DNA from: Rhodopseudomonas faecalis
Lineage (GTDB): Bacteria; Pseudomonadota; Alphaproteobacteria; Rhizobiales; Xanthobacteraceae
Length of the DNA: 64,000 nucleotides
Direction of reading: 5' to 3'
Assembly: GCF_003217325.1 (NCBI RefSeq)
Contig: NZ_QJTI01000006.1
Coordinates: 1 to 64,000, forward strand
The notes beneath the pieces are model-generated. The model did not search any database. It had not been told where the DNA came from and was given only the letters and a program-made list of their open reading frames with translations. The stretch's first letter is position 1. Each line of letters opens with the position of its first letter. Below are positions 26,007 to 35,402 of this stretch, piece by piece. A program made the translations under genes and the position numbers.

Positions 26007-27845
26007 CTATCTGATCATGTTCGGACCCGGGTCCGGCACCGCGACGTCGATCACCCGAAACTGCACCCGCTCGGCACCCTGCCAGCGATCGACCGCGAGG
26101 CAGCCGGCGACATGCAGCTGCTGACCACGGTTTTCGGTGAGCGCCTGGCCGAGCTTCTGACCCAGCACCCGGAACGCGATGCCATTGACCATCGCGCCGT
26201 CGCCGGACTTGAAGCGCAGCCGCAGATGCGCCTGGCCGACCTCCTCGGCATAGACCAGCTCATGTGACGGCAGCGCGATCACCGGCTCGGGATTGGCGCT
26301 GCCGAACGGCCCGGCACGGTTGAGCGTTGCGGCAAGCTGCGTCGTCACCCCGCGCGCCGACACCGCGCCGTCGATGAACAGCTCATTGACGTGGCGGGCC
26401 TGCGCGACCTCGGCCGAAAGCGCCGCTTCGATATAGCCGCGGAATGCCGCGAGCTTGTCCTTGCGCAGCGTGACGCCGGCCGCCATGGCGTGGCCGCCGC
26501 CCTTGACCAAGATGCCCTCGTTCACCGCCTGCCGCACCGCTTTGCCGAGATCGACGCCCGGGATCGAACGCCCCGAGCCGGTGCCAAGCCCGCCCGGCTC
26601 AAGCGCGATCGCAAAAGCCGGCCGGCCGAACTTCTCTTTCAGGCGCGACGCCACCAGGCCGACCACGCCCGGGTGCCAGCCTTCCGACGCGGTCACGATC
26701 ACCGCGCCCTTGTCCTCCAGACCGAGCGAGGCCAGCGCCTCGGCCTCAGCCTGCGCTTCGGCCATCTGCTCGATCTCGCGGCGCTCGGTGTTGAGACGGT
26801 CAAGCTCGGCGGCGATCTTGGCGGCTTCCGAGACGTCGTGCTCCAGCAACAGCCGCACGCCGAGATCGGCGCGGCCAATCCGGCCGCCGGCATTGATGCG
26901 CGGGCCGAGCATGAAGCCGAGATGCCAGGCCTCCGGCGGGCCGTTGAGCCGCGCCACATCCATCAGCGCGGTGTGGCCGACATGGTCGCGGCGCCGCATC
27001 GCGATCAGGCCCTTGGCGACGAACGCCCGGTTCAGCCCGATCAGCGGCGCAACGTCAGCGACGGTGCCAAGCGCGACGTGATGCAGCATGTCGAGCAGAT
27101 TGGGCTCGGGCCGCTCGGCGTTCCAGAAGCCGCGCTGGCGCAGCTCGCGGTTGACCGCGACCAGCGTGACGAACACCAGCCCGACCGCGGCGAGATGGCC
27201 AAGGCCGGACAGATCGTCTGGCCGGTTCGGATTGACCAGTGCATCGACGATCGGCAGCTCATCGCCGCATTGATGATGATCGATCACCACCACCGCCATG
27301 CCGAGCCGCCGCGCTTCCGCCAGCGGCTCCAGGCTGGTGGTGCCGCAATCGACCGTCACCAGCAGCTTGGCGCCTTTTTCGGCGAGGCCGCGCACCGCGT
27401 CGACATTGGGGCCGTAGCCTTCAAAAATCCGGTCCGGAATGTGGATCAGCGGATCGAGCCCGCAATGGCGCAGATGCCAGGCGAGCAACGCCGCCGAAGT
27501 CGCGCCATCAACGTCATAATCGCCAAAAATCGCGATCTGTTCGCCGCGCATCACCGCATCGGCCAGCCGCTTGGCGGCCGCTTCCATCTCGGTGACCGTG
27601 TGCGGATCGGGCAGCAGCTTGCGGATGGTGGGATCGAGGAAATCCGGCACCGCGTCGAGTTCGACATCGCGGCCGGCGACCACGCGCGCCAGCATTTCCG
27701 GCAATTGATAGCGCTGCACGATCGCGAGCGCGCGCGCCGCGCCGCGGGCGTCGAGCCGGTCGCGCCAGCGCCGTCCGGTGGCCGAACGGGTGACGCCAAG
27801 GAACGCCGGCACCGACTCGGTCGGCAAAGCAATCGGGGGAGACAT
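26007..27845 (-). CDS. recJ: Single-stranded-DNA-specific exonuclease RecJ
   Basis: This 612-residue DHH-family 5'-3' exonuclease acts in RecF recombination and mismatch repair. DYDVDGATSAALL (109-121) and DHH (189-191) are the metal motifs. GGGHAMAAG lies in DHHA1, and a C-terminal OB-like region is present. The start at 27845 (MSPPIALP) fits family length. An alternative ATG at 27857 has AGG too close, and longer starts run to 28013 through a dispersed repeat. It is the last gene of the alaC-hom-glpX-HAD-recJ block but is separated from the HAD gene by 213 bp. Confidence 0.94.
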   Translation of the reverse strand: MSPPIALPTESVPAFLGVTRSATGRRWRDRLDARGAARALAIVQRYQLPEMLARVVAGRDVELDAVPDFLDPTIRKLLPDPHTVTEMEAAAKRLADAVMRGEQIAIFGDYDVDGATSAALLAWHLRHCGLDPLIHIPDRIFEGYGPNVDAVRGLAEKGAKLLVTVDCGTTSLEPLAEARRLGMAVVVIDHHQCGDELPIVDALVNPNRPDDLSGLGHLAAVGLVFVTLVAVNRELRQRGFWNAERPEPNLLDMLHHVALGTVADVAPLIGLNRAFVAKGLIAMRRRDHVGHTALMDVARLNGPPEAWHLGFMLGPRINAGGRIGRADLGVRLLLEHDVSEAAKIAAELDRLNTERREIEQMAEAQAEAEALASLGLEDKGAVIVTASEGWHPGVVGLVASRLKEKFGRPAFAIALEPGGLGTGSGRSIPGVDLGKAVRQAVNEGILVKGGGHAMAAGVTLRKDKLAAFRGYIEAALSAEVAQARHVNELFIDGAVSARGVTTQLAATLNRAGPFGSANPEPVIALPSHELVYAEEVGQAHLRLRFKSGDGAMVNGIAFRVLGQKLGQALTENRGQQLHVAGCLAVDRWQGAERVQFRVIDVAVPDPGPNMIR

Positions 27846-27960
27846 CAGTCGAAGCATCCTACGTCGCTGACCATCGCGACCAACCACACAAGGGATGATA
27901 GCTCGAATTGCCAAGGCGCAGCAGCCAAGGGCCACGCTGCCCACAAGCGTTGTTTGGACC

Positions 27961-28056
27961 CATAGCGTTTTCGAGCGACGAGGAGACCGGTTCGCGTCAA
28001 GAAAATGCGTCAATGAATAAAGTTTAGCTTTGGTTCTGATTCCATCAGAACCAAAG
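27961..28056 (+). repeat. Dispersed repeat, family 2, copy b (full)
   Basis: The left block reads AGCGTTTTCGAGCGACG, then CCGGTTCGCGTCAAGAAAA. The right part is a perfect 13-bp hairpin, CTTTGGTTCTGAT/ATCAGAACCAAAG (28028-28056), with a three-base loop. The hairpin ends two bases before the stop codon of the minus-strand haloacid dehalogenase gene and may terminate it. It is related to the reversed copy at 46840. Confidence 0.85.
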
Positions 28057-28058
28057 TT

Positions 28059-28787
28059 CTAACAGCCCATCTTGTCGGCGAGATCGACAAAATCCTTGGC
28101 GACCAGGTCCCAGCTGCCTTCCGGCTGGAAATCGCGCACCTGCAGCGGGCCATATTCGGTGCTGCGCGGCACGAATGCGGTCTTCAGGCCGAGCGCCTGC
28201 GCGGCGAACAGATCGTCATTATGGGCCGCGACCATCATCAGCTGGTCGGGCCGCAGGCCGAGCAGCCTCGCCGCACCGAGATAGGTTTCCGAATCGGGCT
28301 TGTAATGGCCGAACAGCTCGGCGCTCAGGATCAGATCCCAAGGCAGGCCGGCATATTTCGCCATATTGGTCAGCAGCGCGACATTGCCGTTCGACAACGG
28401 CGCGATGATGAAATTGCGCTTGAGCGCGGTCAGCCCGGCCACGCTGTCCCGCCAGGGATCGAGCCGGTGCCAGCCGCGGGTCAGATAATCGAGATGCAGA
28501 TCGGTAAGATTGGCGATGCCGAACTGCTCGACCAGCCGTTCCAGCGAGCGGCGATGCAGCTCATCGAGTGGCACAAAGCCGTTTTCGGGATGCCGCCGCA
28601 CCTCGTCCATCGACGGCACATAGGCCTGCCGCCAGGCATCGACCAGCGCAGTCCAATCGGCCTTAATGCCGTGGGTTTGCGCCCAGCGCGTGAAGTCAGC
28701 AATCAGACTGCTACGCCAATCGACGACGGTGCCGAACACGTCGAACACCATTGCCTTCACTGCGTGTAAATCCGGCATGGCGCGCAT
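28059..28787 (-). CDS. Haloacid dehalogenase, type II (HAD superfamily)
   Basis: This 242-residue HAD protein has the nucleophile in MVFDVFGTVVDWR (Asp16), PLSNGN as motif II, YKPD as motif III and the late acidic loop HNDDLFAAQ. The FDVFGTxVDWR start with a four-helix cap fits L-2-haloacid dehalogenases, which hydrolyse 2-haloalkanoates to 2-hydroxyacids, rather than phosphatases. The ATG at 28787 has AGGA eight bases upstream; ATG at 28778 is an alternative. It sits between glpX (35 bp) and recJ. No haloacid permease is nearby. Confidence 0.88.
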   Translation of the reverse strand: MRAMPDLHAVKAMVFDVFGTVVDWRSSLIADFTRWAQTHGIKADWTALVDAWRQAYVPSMDEVRRHPENGFVPLDELHRRSLERLVEQFGIANLTDLHLDYLTRGWHRLDPWRDSVAGLTALKRNFIIAPLSNGNVALLTNMAKYAGLPWDLILSAELFGHYKPDSETYLGAARLLGLRPDQLMMVAAHNDDLFAAQALGLKTAFVPRSTEYGPLQVRDFQPEGSWDLVAKDFVDLADKMGC

Positions 28788-28822
28788 TGCGTTGATCCTG
28801 CAGAGCGCGCCATCAGCGCGGC

Positions 28823-29821
28823 TCAGTCGAGATGGAACTTGTCGAGCTGGCGGTGGTCGGCCTTGATGTAACGCACCGTGCCGGTGACGGAGCGCATCAC
28901 CACGGTTTCGGTCTGGATCACGTCCTTGCGGAATTTTACGCCGGACAGCATCGAACCGTCGGTGACGCCGGTGGCGGCGAACAGACAGTCGCCCTTCACC
29001 ATGTCTTCGATGCTGTAGATCATGTCCGGATCGGAGATGCCCATCGACTCGGCGCGGTTGCGCTTCTCATGGGTGTCGAGGATCAGCCGAGTGTACATCT
29101 GGCCGCCGATGCAGCGCAGCGCCGAGGCCGCCAGCACGCCTTCGGGGGCGCCGCCGGTACCGATATAGATATCGACGCCGGTGTTGTCGGAGTCGGCGGT
29201 GTGAATGACGCCGGCGACGTCACCGTCGCTGATCAGGCGTACCGAAGCGCCGGTCTTGCGGATCGAGGAAATCAGCTCGGCGTGGCGGGCACGATCGAGC
29301 ACCAGCGCGGTGATCGACGAAGTCGGCACGCCCTTGGCTTGCGCCAGGCGGCGGATGTTGTCTTCCGGCGGCGCGTCGATGTCGATCAGGTGCTTGTCAT
29401 AGCCCGGGCCGATCGCGATCTTCTGCATGTAGACGTCGGGCGCATGCAAGAGCGTGCCGCCTTCGGCCATCGCCATGGTGGCAATGGCGCCCGGCATGTC
29501 CTTGGCGCACAGCGTGGTGCCTTCCAGCGGATCGACCGCGATATCAACCTGCGGGCCGGCATTGATGCCGACCTTTTCGCCGATGAACAGCATTGGGGCT
29601 TCGTCGCGCTCGCCCTCGCCGATCACCACGGTGCCCTCGATCGGAATCCGGTTGAGTTCGCGGCGCATCGCGTCGACGGCGGCCTGATCGGCCGCTTTTT
29701 CATTACCCAGGCCGCGCAGCCGGGCCGCGGACACCGCCGCGCGCTCGGTAACGCGCACGATTTCGAGCGTCAGAATGCGCTCCAGCAATAGCTGCGGCGG
29801 AACGGAAATCGTCGTCGACAT
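28823..29821 (-). CDS. glpX: Fructose-1,6-bisphosphatase, class II
   Basis: This 332-residue GlpX-type enzyme dephosphorylates fructose 1,6-bisphosphate in gluconeogenesis or, in autotrophic relatives, the Calvin cycle. Signature segments are GTVVIGEGERDEAPML, VDPLEGTTLCA and DGDVAGVI, all part of the Li-sensitive phosphatase fold with metal-binding Glu and Asp. GAGGAG at 29831-29836 supports the ATG at 29821 over one at 29836. It follows hom by 61 bp on the same strand, a conserved neighbour pair in Bradyrhizobiaceae. Confidence 0.95.
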   Translation of the reverse strand: MSTTISVPPQLLLERILTLEIVRVTERAAVSAARLRGLGNEKAADQAAVDAMRRELNRIPIEGTVVIGEGERDEAPMLFIGEKVGINAGPQVDIAVDPLEGTTLCAKDMPGAIATMAMAEGGTLLHAPDVYMQKIAIGPGYDKHLIDIDAPPEDNIRRLAQAKGVPTSSITALVLDRARHAELISSIRKTGASVRLISDGDVAGVIHTADSDNTGVDIYIGTGGAPEGVLAASALRCIGGQMYTRLILDTHEKRNRAESMGISDPDMIYSIEDMVKGDCLFAATGVTDGSMLSGVKFRKDVIQTETVVMRSVTGTVRYIKADHRQLDKFHLD

Positions 29822-29882
29822 TATTAAACTCCTCAAAAGCGCCCGCCTCTCGCGTCCGGAATGGACGACCTGCGGCGGACGA

Positions 29883-31202
29883 TTAGTTCTTCTCGATCCG
29901 GATCACCTGCGGCCGACCGCTGATCACCTTGTCGCGCTGCACGGCCGCAAGCGCGCGCCGCACCGCATCTTCAGTGGTGGCATAAGTAATCAGGATCACA
30001 GGCACCGGCACGGATTTCTTGCCGGTACCGACCTCGCGGCTTCCATCAGGATGCCGCTGCACAATGGACTCGATGGAAATACCCTGCTCCGCCAGCCGCG
30101 CCGCAATGGTCGCCGCGGTGCCGGGCAGATCGCGCGCCAAGAGCCGGATGTAGTAGCCACCTTCGTGACGCTCCATCGGCGCCTTCTTCGTGGTGCCGAG
30201 CTTGGCAACCGGACGGCCAAACGGCAGCGCACGCAGACCGCGCGCGGCGTCAGCGATGTCGGCCACCACCGATGCGGCGGTCGCCGCCGCGCCGGCGCCG
30301 GGACCGACCAGCGTGATCGGCGAAAATCCTTCGCCATCGACGGTCACCGCATTGGTGACGCCCATCACCTGGGCAATCGACGACGAGCGCGGCACCATGG
30401 TCGGATGCACGCGCTGTTCAATGCCGGTCTTGGTGCGCACCGCGACGCCGAGCAGCTTGACCCGGTAGCCGAGGTCCTGCGCGGCGTTGAGATCTTCCGG
30501 CGTGATCGACGAGATGCCTTCGACCGACACCGCGCCTTCGGCGACCTTGGTGCCGAACGCCAGGCTGGCCAGGATCGACAGTTTTTGCGCGGTATCGTGG
30601 CCATCGACGTCGAACGACGGATTGGCCTCGGCATAGCCGAGCCGCTGCGCGTCCTTGAGACAGGCCTCGAACGACAGCCCCTCCTGCTCCATGCGGGTCA
30701 GGATGTAGTTGCAGGTGCCGTTCAGGATGCCATAGATGCGATTGACATCCGTTCCGGCCAAGCCCTCGCGCAGCGTCTTGATCACCGGAATCGCCGCGCA
30801 GACCGCGGCTTCAAAATTCAAGGCAGCGCCTTGGCGCTCAGCCAGTTCGGCGAGCTTGGTGCCATGCTTGGCGATCAGCGCCTTATTGGCGGTCACAACC
30901 GATTTGCCGGCGCGCAGCGCCGCTTCGATCGCCGACAGCGCCGGTTCGTCGGCACCGCCCATCAATTCCACGAAGCAATCGACATTGGGATCGTTGGCGA
31001 GCGCCAGCGGGCTCTTGGCCCACACCACGCCCTTGAGATCGAGGCCGCGCTTCTTGGCCTTGGAGCGCGCGGTCACCGCGGTCACTTCGATGCCGCGCCC
31101 ACAGCGCTGCGCCAGAGTTTTCTGCTGCCGTGCGATGACACGGACCACTTCGGCACCAACGGTGCCAAGCCCCGCGATACCCAATTTCAGGGGAGCGACC
31201 AT
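29883..31202 (-). CDS. hom: Homoserine dehydrogenase
   Basis: This 439-residue enzyme reduces aspartate semialdehyde to homoserine for Thr and Met synthesis. The N-terminal Rossmann motif is GIAGLGTVGAE (8-18). The catalytic region includes NGTCNYILTRM and FDVDGHDTAQKL with conserved acidic and lysine residues. The C-terminal 85 residues form an ACT domain (YYIRLLARDLPG), suggesting feedback inhibition by threonine. It sits between the alaC-type aminotransferase (105 bp upstream) and glpX, likely one operon. Confidence 0.96.
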   Translation of the reverse strand: MVAPLKLGIAGLGTVGAEVVRVIARQQKTLAQRCGRGIEVTAVTARSKAKKRGLDLKGVVWAKSPLALANDPNVDCFVELMGGADEPALSAIEAALRAGKSVVTANKALIAKHGTKLAELAERQGAALNFEAAVCAAIPVIKTLREGLAGTDVNRIYGILNGTCNYILTRMEQEGLSFEACLKDAQRLGYAEANPSFDVDGHDTAQKLSILASLAFGTKVAEGAVSVEGISSITPEDLNAAQDLGYRVKLLGVAVRTKTGIEQRVHPTMVPRSSSIAQVMGVTNAVTVDGEGFSPITLVGPGAGAAATAASVVADIADAARGLRALPFGRPVAKLGTTKKAPMERHEGGYYIRLLARDLPGTAATIAARLAEQGISIESIVQRHPDGSREVGTGKKSVPVPVILITYATTEDAVRRALAAVQRDKVISGRPQVIRIEKN

Positions 31203-31307
31203 AACGCGATCTAACCTGCCGGAACGTTGCTACTGGAGCATGATCGGCACCGGGCTACAGCGACTCCGCGGGGGCATCCCCGCGGAGAACTGTCGGAACG
31301 ATCATGC

Positions 31308-32525
31308 CTATCGCCGGGTGGCGATCGGGACGACGTTGTGCAACGTTTCGACGCCGCATTCAAGGAACCGGCGCACACCGCGCGCCGCTTGCCGGATGCG
31401 CTGTTCGTTTTCCACCATGGCGATGCGGACGTAACCTTCGCCGTGCTCGCCGAAAGCGACGCCCGGCGACACCACGACGCCCGATTTTTCGACCAGCAGG
31501 GTCGCGAACTGCATCGAGCCGATGTCCTTGAAGGCCGGCGGCAGCGGCGCCCAGGCGAACATCGAGGCGCGCGGCGGCGGGATCTCCCAGCCGGCGCGGC
31601 CGAACGATTCCACCAGCGCGGCACGGCGCTTCTTATAGGTCTCGCGCATCTCGCGGATGCAGTCGTCCGGGCCATTGAGCGCCGCGGTGGCCGCGACCTG
31701 GATCGGGGTGAACGCGCCGTAGTCGAGATAGGACTTCACCCGCGACAGCGCAGCGATGATGCGCTCGTTGCCGACCGCAAAGCCCATGCGCCAGCCGGCC
31801 ATCGAGAAGGTCTTCGACATCGAGGTGAACTCGACGGTGACGTCCATCGCGCCCGGCACCTGCAGCACCGACGGCGGCGGCTCGTCGTCGAAATAGACTT
31901 CGGAATAGGCCAGATCGGAGAGAATGAAGATCTCGTGCTTTTTTGCGAACGCGACCAGATCCTTGTAGAAATCCAGCGACGCGACATAGGCAGTCGGGTT
32001 CGACGGATAGCAGACGATCATTGCGATCGGCTTCGGAATCGAATGGGTAATCGCGCGCTCGCAGGCCTCAAAGAACTGCGGGGTCGGCTCCGACGGCACC
32101 GAGCGGATCACGCCGCCCGCCATCAGGAAGCCGAAGGCGTGAATCGGGTAGCTCGGATTCGGACAGAGCACCACGTCGCCCGGCGCGGTGATCGCCTGCG
32201 CCACGTTGGCAAAACCCTCCTTGGAACCGAGAGTCGCCACCACCTGGGTGTCCGGATTGAGCTTCACGCCGAACCGGCGCTCGTAATAGGCGGCCTGCGC
32301 CTTGCGGAGCCCGGTGATACCGCGCGACGCCGAATAGCGGTCCGTGCGCGGCTTACCGAGCGTTTCCTTCATCTTCTCAATGACATGGGCCGGCGCAGGC
32401 AGGTCCGGATTGCCCATACCGAGGTCGATGATGTCCGCTCCGGCGTTGCGCGCGGCGGCCTTGGCTCGATTGACCTGCTCGAACACGTAAGGCGGCAAAC
32501 GGCGGATACGGTAAAATTCTTCCAT
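31308..32525 (-). CDS. alaC: Alanine/LL-diaminopimelate-type aminotransferase (AlaC-like)
   Basis: This 405-residue fold-type I PLP aminotransferase has DLGMGNPDLPAP near the N terminus, CYPSNPTAY for PLP contacts, DLAYSEVYFD, and the Schiff-base Lys238 in SMSKTFSMAGWR. The sequence resembles E. coli AlaC (YfdZ) and LL-DAP aminotransferases. Annotation as aspartate aminotransferase is also common for this neighbour of hom. With hom downstream, a role in aspartate-family or alanine synthesis is inferred. Two triple-proline motifs (EPPPS, IPPPR) occur. Confidence 0.85.
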   Translation of the reverse strand: MEEFYRIRRLPPYVFEQVNRAKAAARNAGADIIDLGMGNPDLPAPAHVIEKMKETLGKPRTDRYSASRGITGLRKAQAAYYERRFGVKLNPDTQVVATLGSKEGFANVAQAITAPGDVVLCPNPSYPIHAFGFLMAGGVIRSVPSEPTPQFFEACERAITHSIPKPIAMIVCYPSNPTAYVASLDFYKDLVAFAKKHEIFILSDLAYSEVYFDDEPPPSVLQVPGAMDVTVEFTSMSKTFSMAGWRMGFAVGNERIIAALSRVKSYLDYGAFTPIQVAATAALNGPDDCIREMRETYKKRRAALVESFGRAGWEIPPPRASMFAWAPLPPAFKDIGSMQFATLLVEKSGVVVSPGVAFGEHGEGYVRIAMVENEQRIRQAARGVRRFLECGVETLHNVVPIATRR

Positions 32526-32562
32526 GGCTGCAACTCCCGAACCTTCAAGGACAGGACCGTTA

Positions 32563-32616
32563 GCGCGTTCTTACCCGAAGGGAAATCCGATTCGCGTGAA
32601 GATTCGCGCAACTTGA
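32563..32616 (+). repeat. Dispersed repeat, family 2, copy c (diverged)
   Basis: GCGCGTTCTTACCCGAAG followed by CCGATTCGCGTGAAGATTC aligns with the block part of copies a and b, with several substitutions and no hairpin. It lies upstream of the aminotransferase gene and may overlap its promoter. Confidence 0.5.
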
Positions 32617-32700
32617 CGTTTTGGCGCAGGTGACCGGCTTGGCGGGCTGACCTGCTATGCGCACTGGTTGTTCCTGCCGGCGGCAGGTCTGGCGCGGTGA

Positions 32701-33039
32701 CTATTGTGCGGTCGCGGTGGTTGCGCCGGCAGCAGCTGCGGCGGCCGCGGCCGCCTGTCTCTCCCGTGCTGCAATCAACTCGTTCTCGACCTTGGCGCGC
32801 TCTTCCGGCGGCAGCACCTTTTCCGGGCGCTGCGCCGGGGTGAGATTGACCGCCATATAGCCGTCGGCATCCCTGGCGGTCGCCGGATCGCTGCCCCCCA
32901 GCGACGGCAATTCAGCCAATGGAATCGAACAGCCGGCCAGCGCCAGCGATGCCAGCACGGCAGCCGTGACATGCGCAGCAGCGCGGGCACCGCGCTGGCC
33001 TGTGTTCAGTCCGGACAATCGCACGTCGTTCTCTTGCAT
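32701..33039 (-). CDS. Putative lipoprotein with poly-Ala tail
   Basis: This 112-residue protein has an unusually long n-region, then the lipobox LALAGC (Cys about 39), so it is probably an outer- or inner-membrane lipoprotein. The mature part includes DADGYMAVNLTPAQRPEKVL, a short charged helix (EERAKVENELIAARERQ) and a nine-residue Ala run. The function is unknown to me. The ATG at 33039 gives the shortest form retaining a basic n-region; starts further upstream add Arg/Cys-rich sequence. It diverges from phaC with 256 bp between. Confidence 0.65.
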   Translation of the reverse strand: MQENDVRLSGLNTGQRGARAAAHVTAAVLASLALAGCSIPLAELPSLGGSDPATARDADGYMAVNLTPAQRPEKVLPPEERAKVENELIAARERQAAAAAAAAAGATTATAQ

Positions 33040-33295
33040 CTGGCATCCAATCTCTCGGCGGCACACGACCACCCCCACGTCCCTCGTGGGCCGCCTTCCC
33101 CGGCGCACACAATCCTTCCTCCGCGTTCCGAATGCAAGATCGGCGCTCTCCGCCATCCCCCGCCAATCGCCCGGGCCCGCCATCTTTTGCCGCAGTGCAA
33201 CACATTGAAATCAACGGAATTAACCGAACTGTGTCATGATGCCATGCAAGCGGTGGAAAACCGCACCGGGAAAACCGAAACGCACTTAGAGTGGC

Positions 33296-35104
33296 ATGAT
33301 GACTGACGTGATTGTTGCCGACCCCAAGGATCGCCCTAGCTTCAATCCAGACGCCTTCGCCCTCAATCTTGCGAAAGCGATGCAAGCATCCGGTCAGGCG
33401 CTCGCTGCCTACCTGAACCGCAGCGCCACCCAGCCCCCGGACAAGCCGCCGCCGGAACTGGCGGAAGTGGTCAAAACCTTCTCCCAGGTCGCCGAATACT
33501 GGCTGTCGGATCAGAAGCGCGCCGCCGAACTGCAAACCAAGCTTGGCCAGTCCTATCTCGATCTGTGGGGCCAGGCGATGCGCCGGATGGCCGGCGAAAA
33601 GGCCGAAGCGACCATCGATCCGCCGCCGCGCGACAAGCGCTTTGCCGATCCGGAATGGCGCTCCAATCAGTTTTTCGATTTCGTGCTGCAGGCCTATCTG
33701 CTGACCACGCAATGGGCCCATGCGCTGGTGCGTGACGCCGAAGGCCTCGATCCGCATACCCGCAAGAAGGCTGAATTTTACATCCAGCAGATCACCAACG
33801 CGCTGGCGCCCTCGAACTTCGTACTGACCAATCCCGAAGTGCTGCGCGAAACGCTGTCATCGAATGGCGACAATCTGGCGCGCGGCATGCGCATGCTGGC
33901 CGAAGATCTCGCCGCCGGCAAAGGCATGCTCAAGATCCGGCAATCCGACCCGAGCAATCTCGAAGTCGGCGTCAATATGGCCACCACGCCGGGCAAGGTG
34001 ATCTATCAGAACGAGCTGATGCAGCTCATTCAATATCACCCGACGACTGAGACCGTGCTGCGCACGCCACTGCTGATCGTGCCGCCCTGGATCAACAAAT
34101 ACTACATTCTCGATCTGAAGCCGGAAAAGTCGTTCATCAAATGGTGCGTTGATCAGGGGCTGACGGTGTTCGTGATCTCCTGGGTCAACCCGGACAAGTC
34201 GCTCGCCCATAAATCGTTCAGCGACTACATGAAGGAAGGTCCGCTGGCGGCGATGGACGTGATCGAAAAGATCACTGGCGAACTCAAAGTGCACACGCTC
34301 GGCTATTGTGTCGGCGGCACCCTGCTCGCCACCACCCTCGCCTGGCTCGCCGAACAGCGCCGGGTGCGCGTCACCTCGGCTACCTTCCTGACCACCCAGG
34401 TCGACTTCACCCATGCCGGCGATCTGATGGTGTTCGTCGACGAGGAACAGGTCGCGGCGCTCGAGCAGGAGATGCAGGTCACCGGCGTGCTCGAAGGCTC
34501 CAAGATGGCGATGGCCTTCAACATGCTGCGGCCCAACGACCTGATCTGGTCCTACGTGGTCAACAACTACCTAAAAGGCCAGCAGCCCTCAGCATTCGAC
34601 CTGCTGCATTGGAATTCCGATGCCACGCGCATGCCGGCCGCCAACCACTCCTACTATCTGCGCAACTGCTATCTCGATAACCGGCTGTCGGCCGGCAGCA
34701 TGGTGCTCGACGGCGTGCAGCTCGATCTCAGCAAGGTCAAGGTGCCGATCTATAATCTCGCCACCCGCGAGGACCACATCGCGCCGGCGCAATCGGTGCT
34801 GTTCGGCTCCAAATTCTTCGGCGGCCCGGTGAAATTCGTGCTGTCAGGCTCCGGTCATATTGCCGGCGTGGTCAATCCGCCCGCGGCCGGCAAGTATCAA
34901 TTCTGGACCAATGAGTCGATTGCCGCTGACACGGTCGAGGAATGGCTGAAGGGCGCCGAGGAAACCCGCGGCTCCTGGTGGCCGGACTGGCGGCAATGGC
35001 TCGAGACCCAGGACGCCGAACAGGTACCGGCCCGCACCGTCGGCACCGCCGAACTGCCGCCGATCGAAGACGCGCCGGGCAGCTACGTGCGAATCCGAGC
35101 CTGA
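33296..35104 (+). CDS. phaC: Poly(3-hydroxyalkanoate) synthase, class I
   Basis: This 602-residue PHA synthase polymerises (R)-3-hydroxyacyl-CoA, mainly hydroxybutyryl-CoA, on granule surfaces. The lipase-box-like GYCVGG contains nucleophile Cys338. Asp493 (REDHIAP) and His521 (SGHIAG) complete the triad. The N-terminal 180 residues and length match class I enzymes that act without PhaE. The first of two adjacent ATGs is used; the second is at 33299. No phaAB, phaZ or phasin gene is adjacent. It contains two triple-proline motifs. Confidence 0.96.
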   Translation: MMTDVIVADPKDRPSFNPDAFALNLAKAMQASGQALAAYLNRSATQPPDKPPPELAEVVKTFSQVAEYWLSDQKRAAELQTKLGQSYLDLWGQAMRRMAGEKAEATIDPPPRDKRFADPEWRSNQFFDFVLQAYLLTTQWAHALVRDAEGLDPHTRKKAEFYIQQITNALAPSNFVLTNPEVLRETLSSNGDNLARGMRMLAEDLAAGKGMLKIRQSDPSNLEVGVNMATTPGKVIYQNELMQLIQYHPTTETVLRTPLLIVPPWINKYYILDLKPEKSFIKWCVDQGLTVFVISWVNPDKSLAHKSFSDYMKEGPLAAMDVIEKITGELKVHTLGYCVGGTLLATTLAWLAEQRRVRVTSATFLTTQVDFTHAGDLMVFVDEEQVAALEQEMQVTGVLEGSKMAMAFNMLRPNDLIWSYVVNNYLKGQQPSAFDLLHWNSDATRMPAANHSYYLRNCYLDNRLSAGSMVLDGVQLDLSKVKVPIYNLATREDHIAPAQSVLFGSKFFGGPVKFVLSGSGHIAGVVNPPAAGKYQFWTNESIAADTVEEWLKGAEETRGSWWPDWRQWLETQDAEQVPARTVGTAELPPIEDAPGSYVRIRA

Positions 35105-35402
35105 CAGGCTTGTTTCAAGCTAAAGTGAGCGCGGCGGCCTGCGCCGCGCCATTTGGCGACACTGGTCAGCGGCCGTTGGGATCACGACCGCGAACATCAT
35201 CGCGACGTCTCAACGAATCTCGTGTCGCGCGAGCAAAGATCAAAACGCTCGCCCTAGTGGTTCCACGTATTCGGCACTCCCTCGTACGACTGCGCACTGC
35301 TAGAACTTGTTGTTAGTCAATTCATCGAAAACGACTGCTGTCTTTACTGCTCTGTTACCACTCTGGTCGGCTAATTCCGTGAAACGCGAGATCAGCCACC
35401 GG

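Noticed and set aside
35129-35155. GC-rich hairpin after phaC
   Set aside because: Short stem (GCGCGGC/GCCGCGC) without a T tract; not enough to call a terminator.
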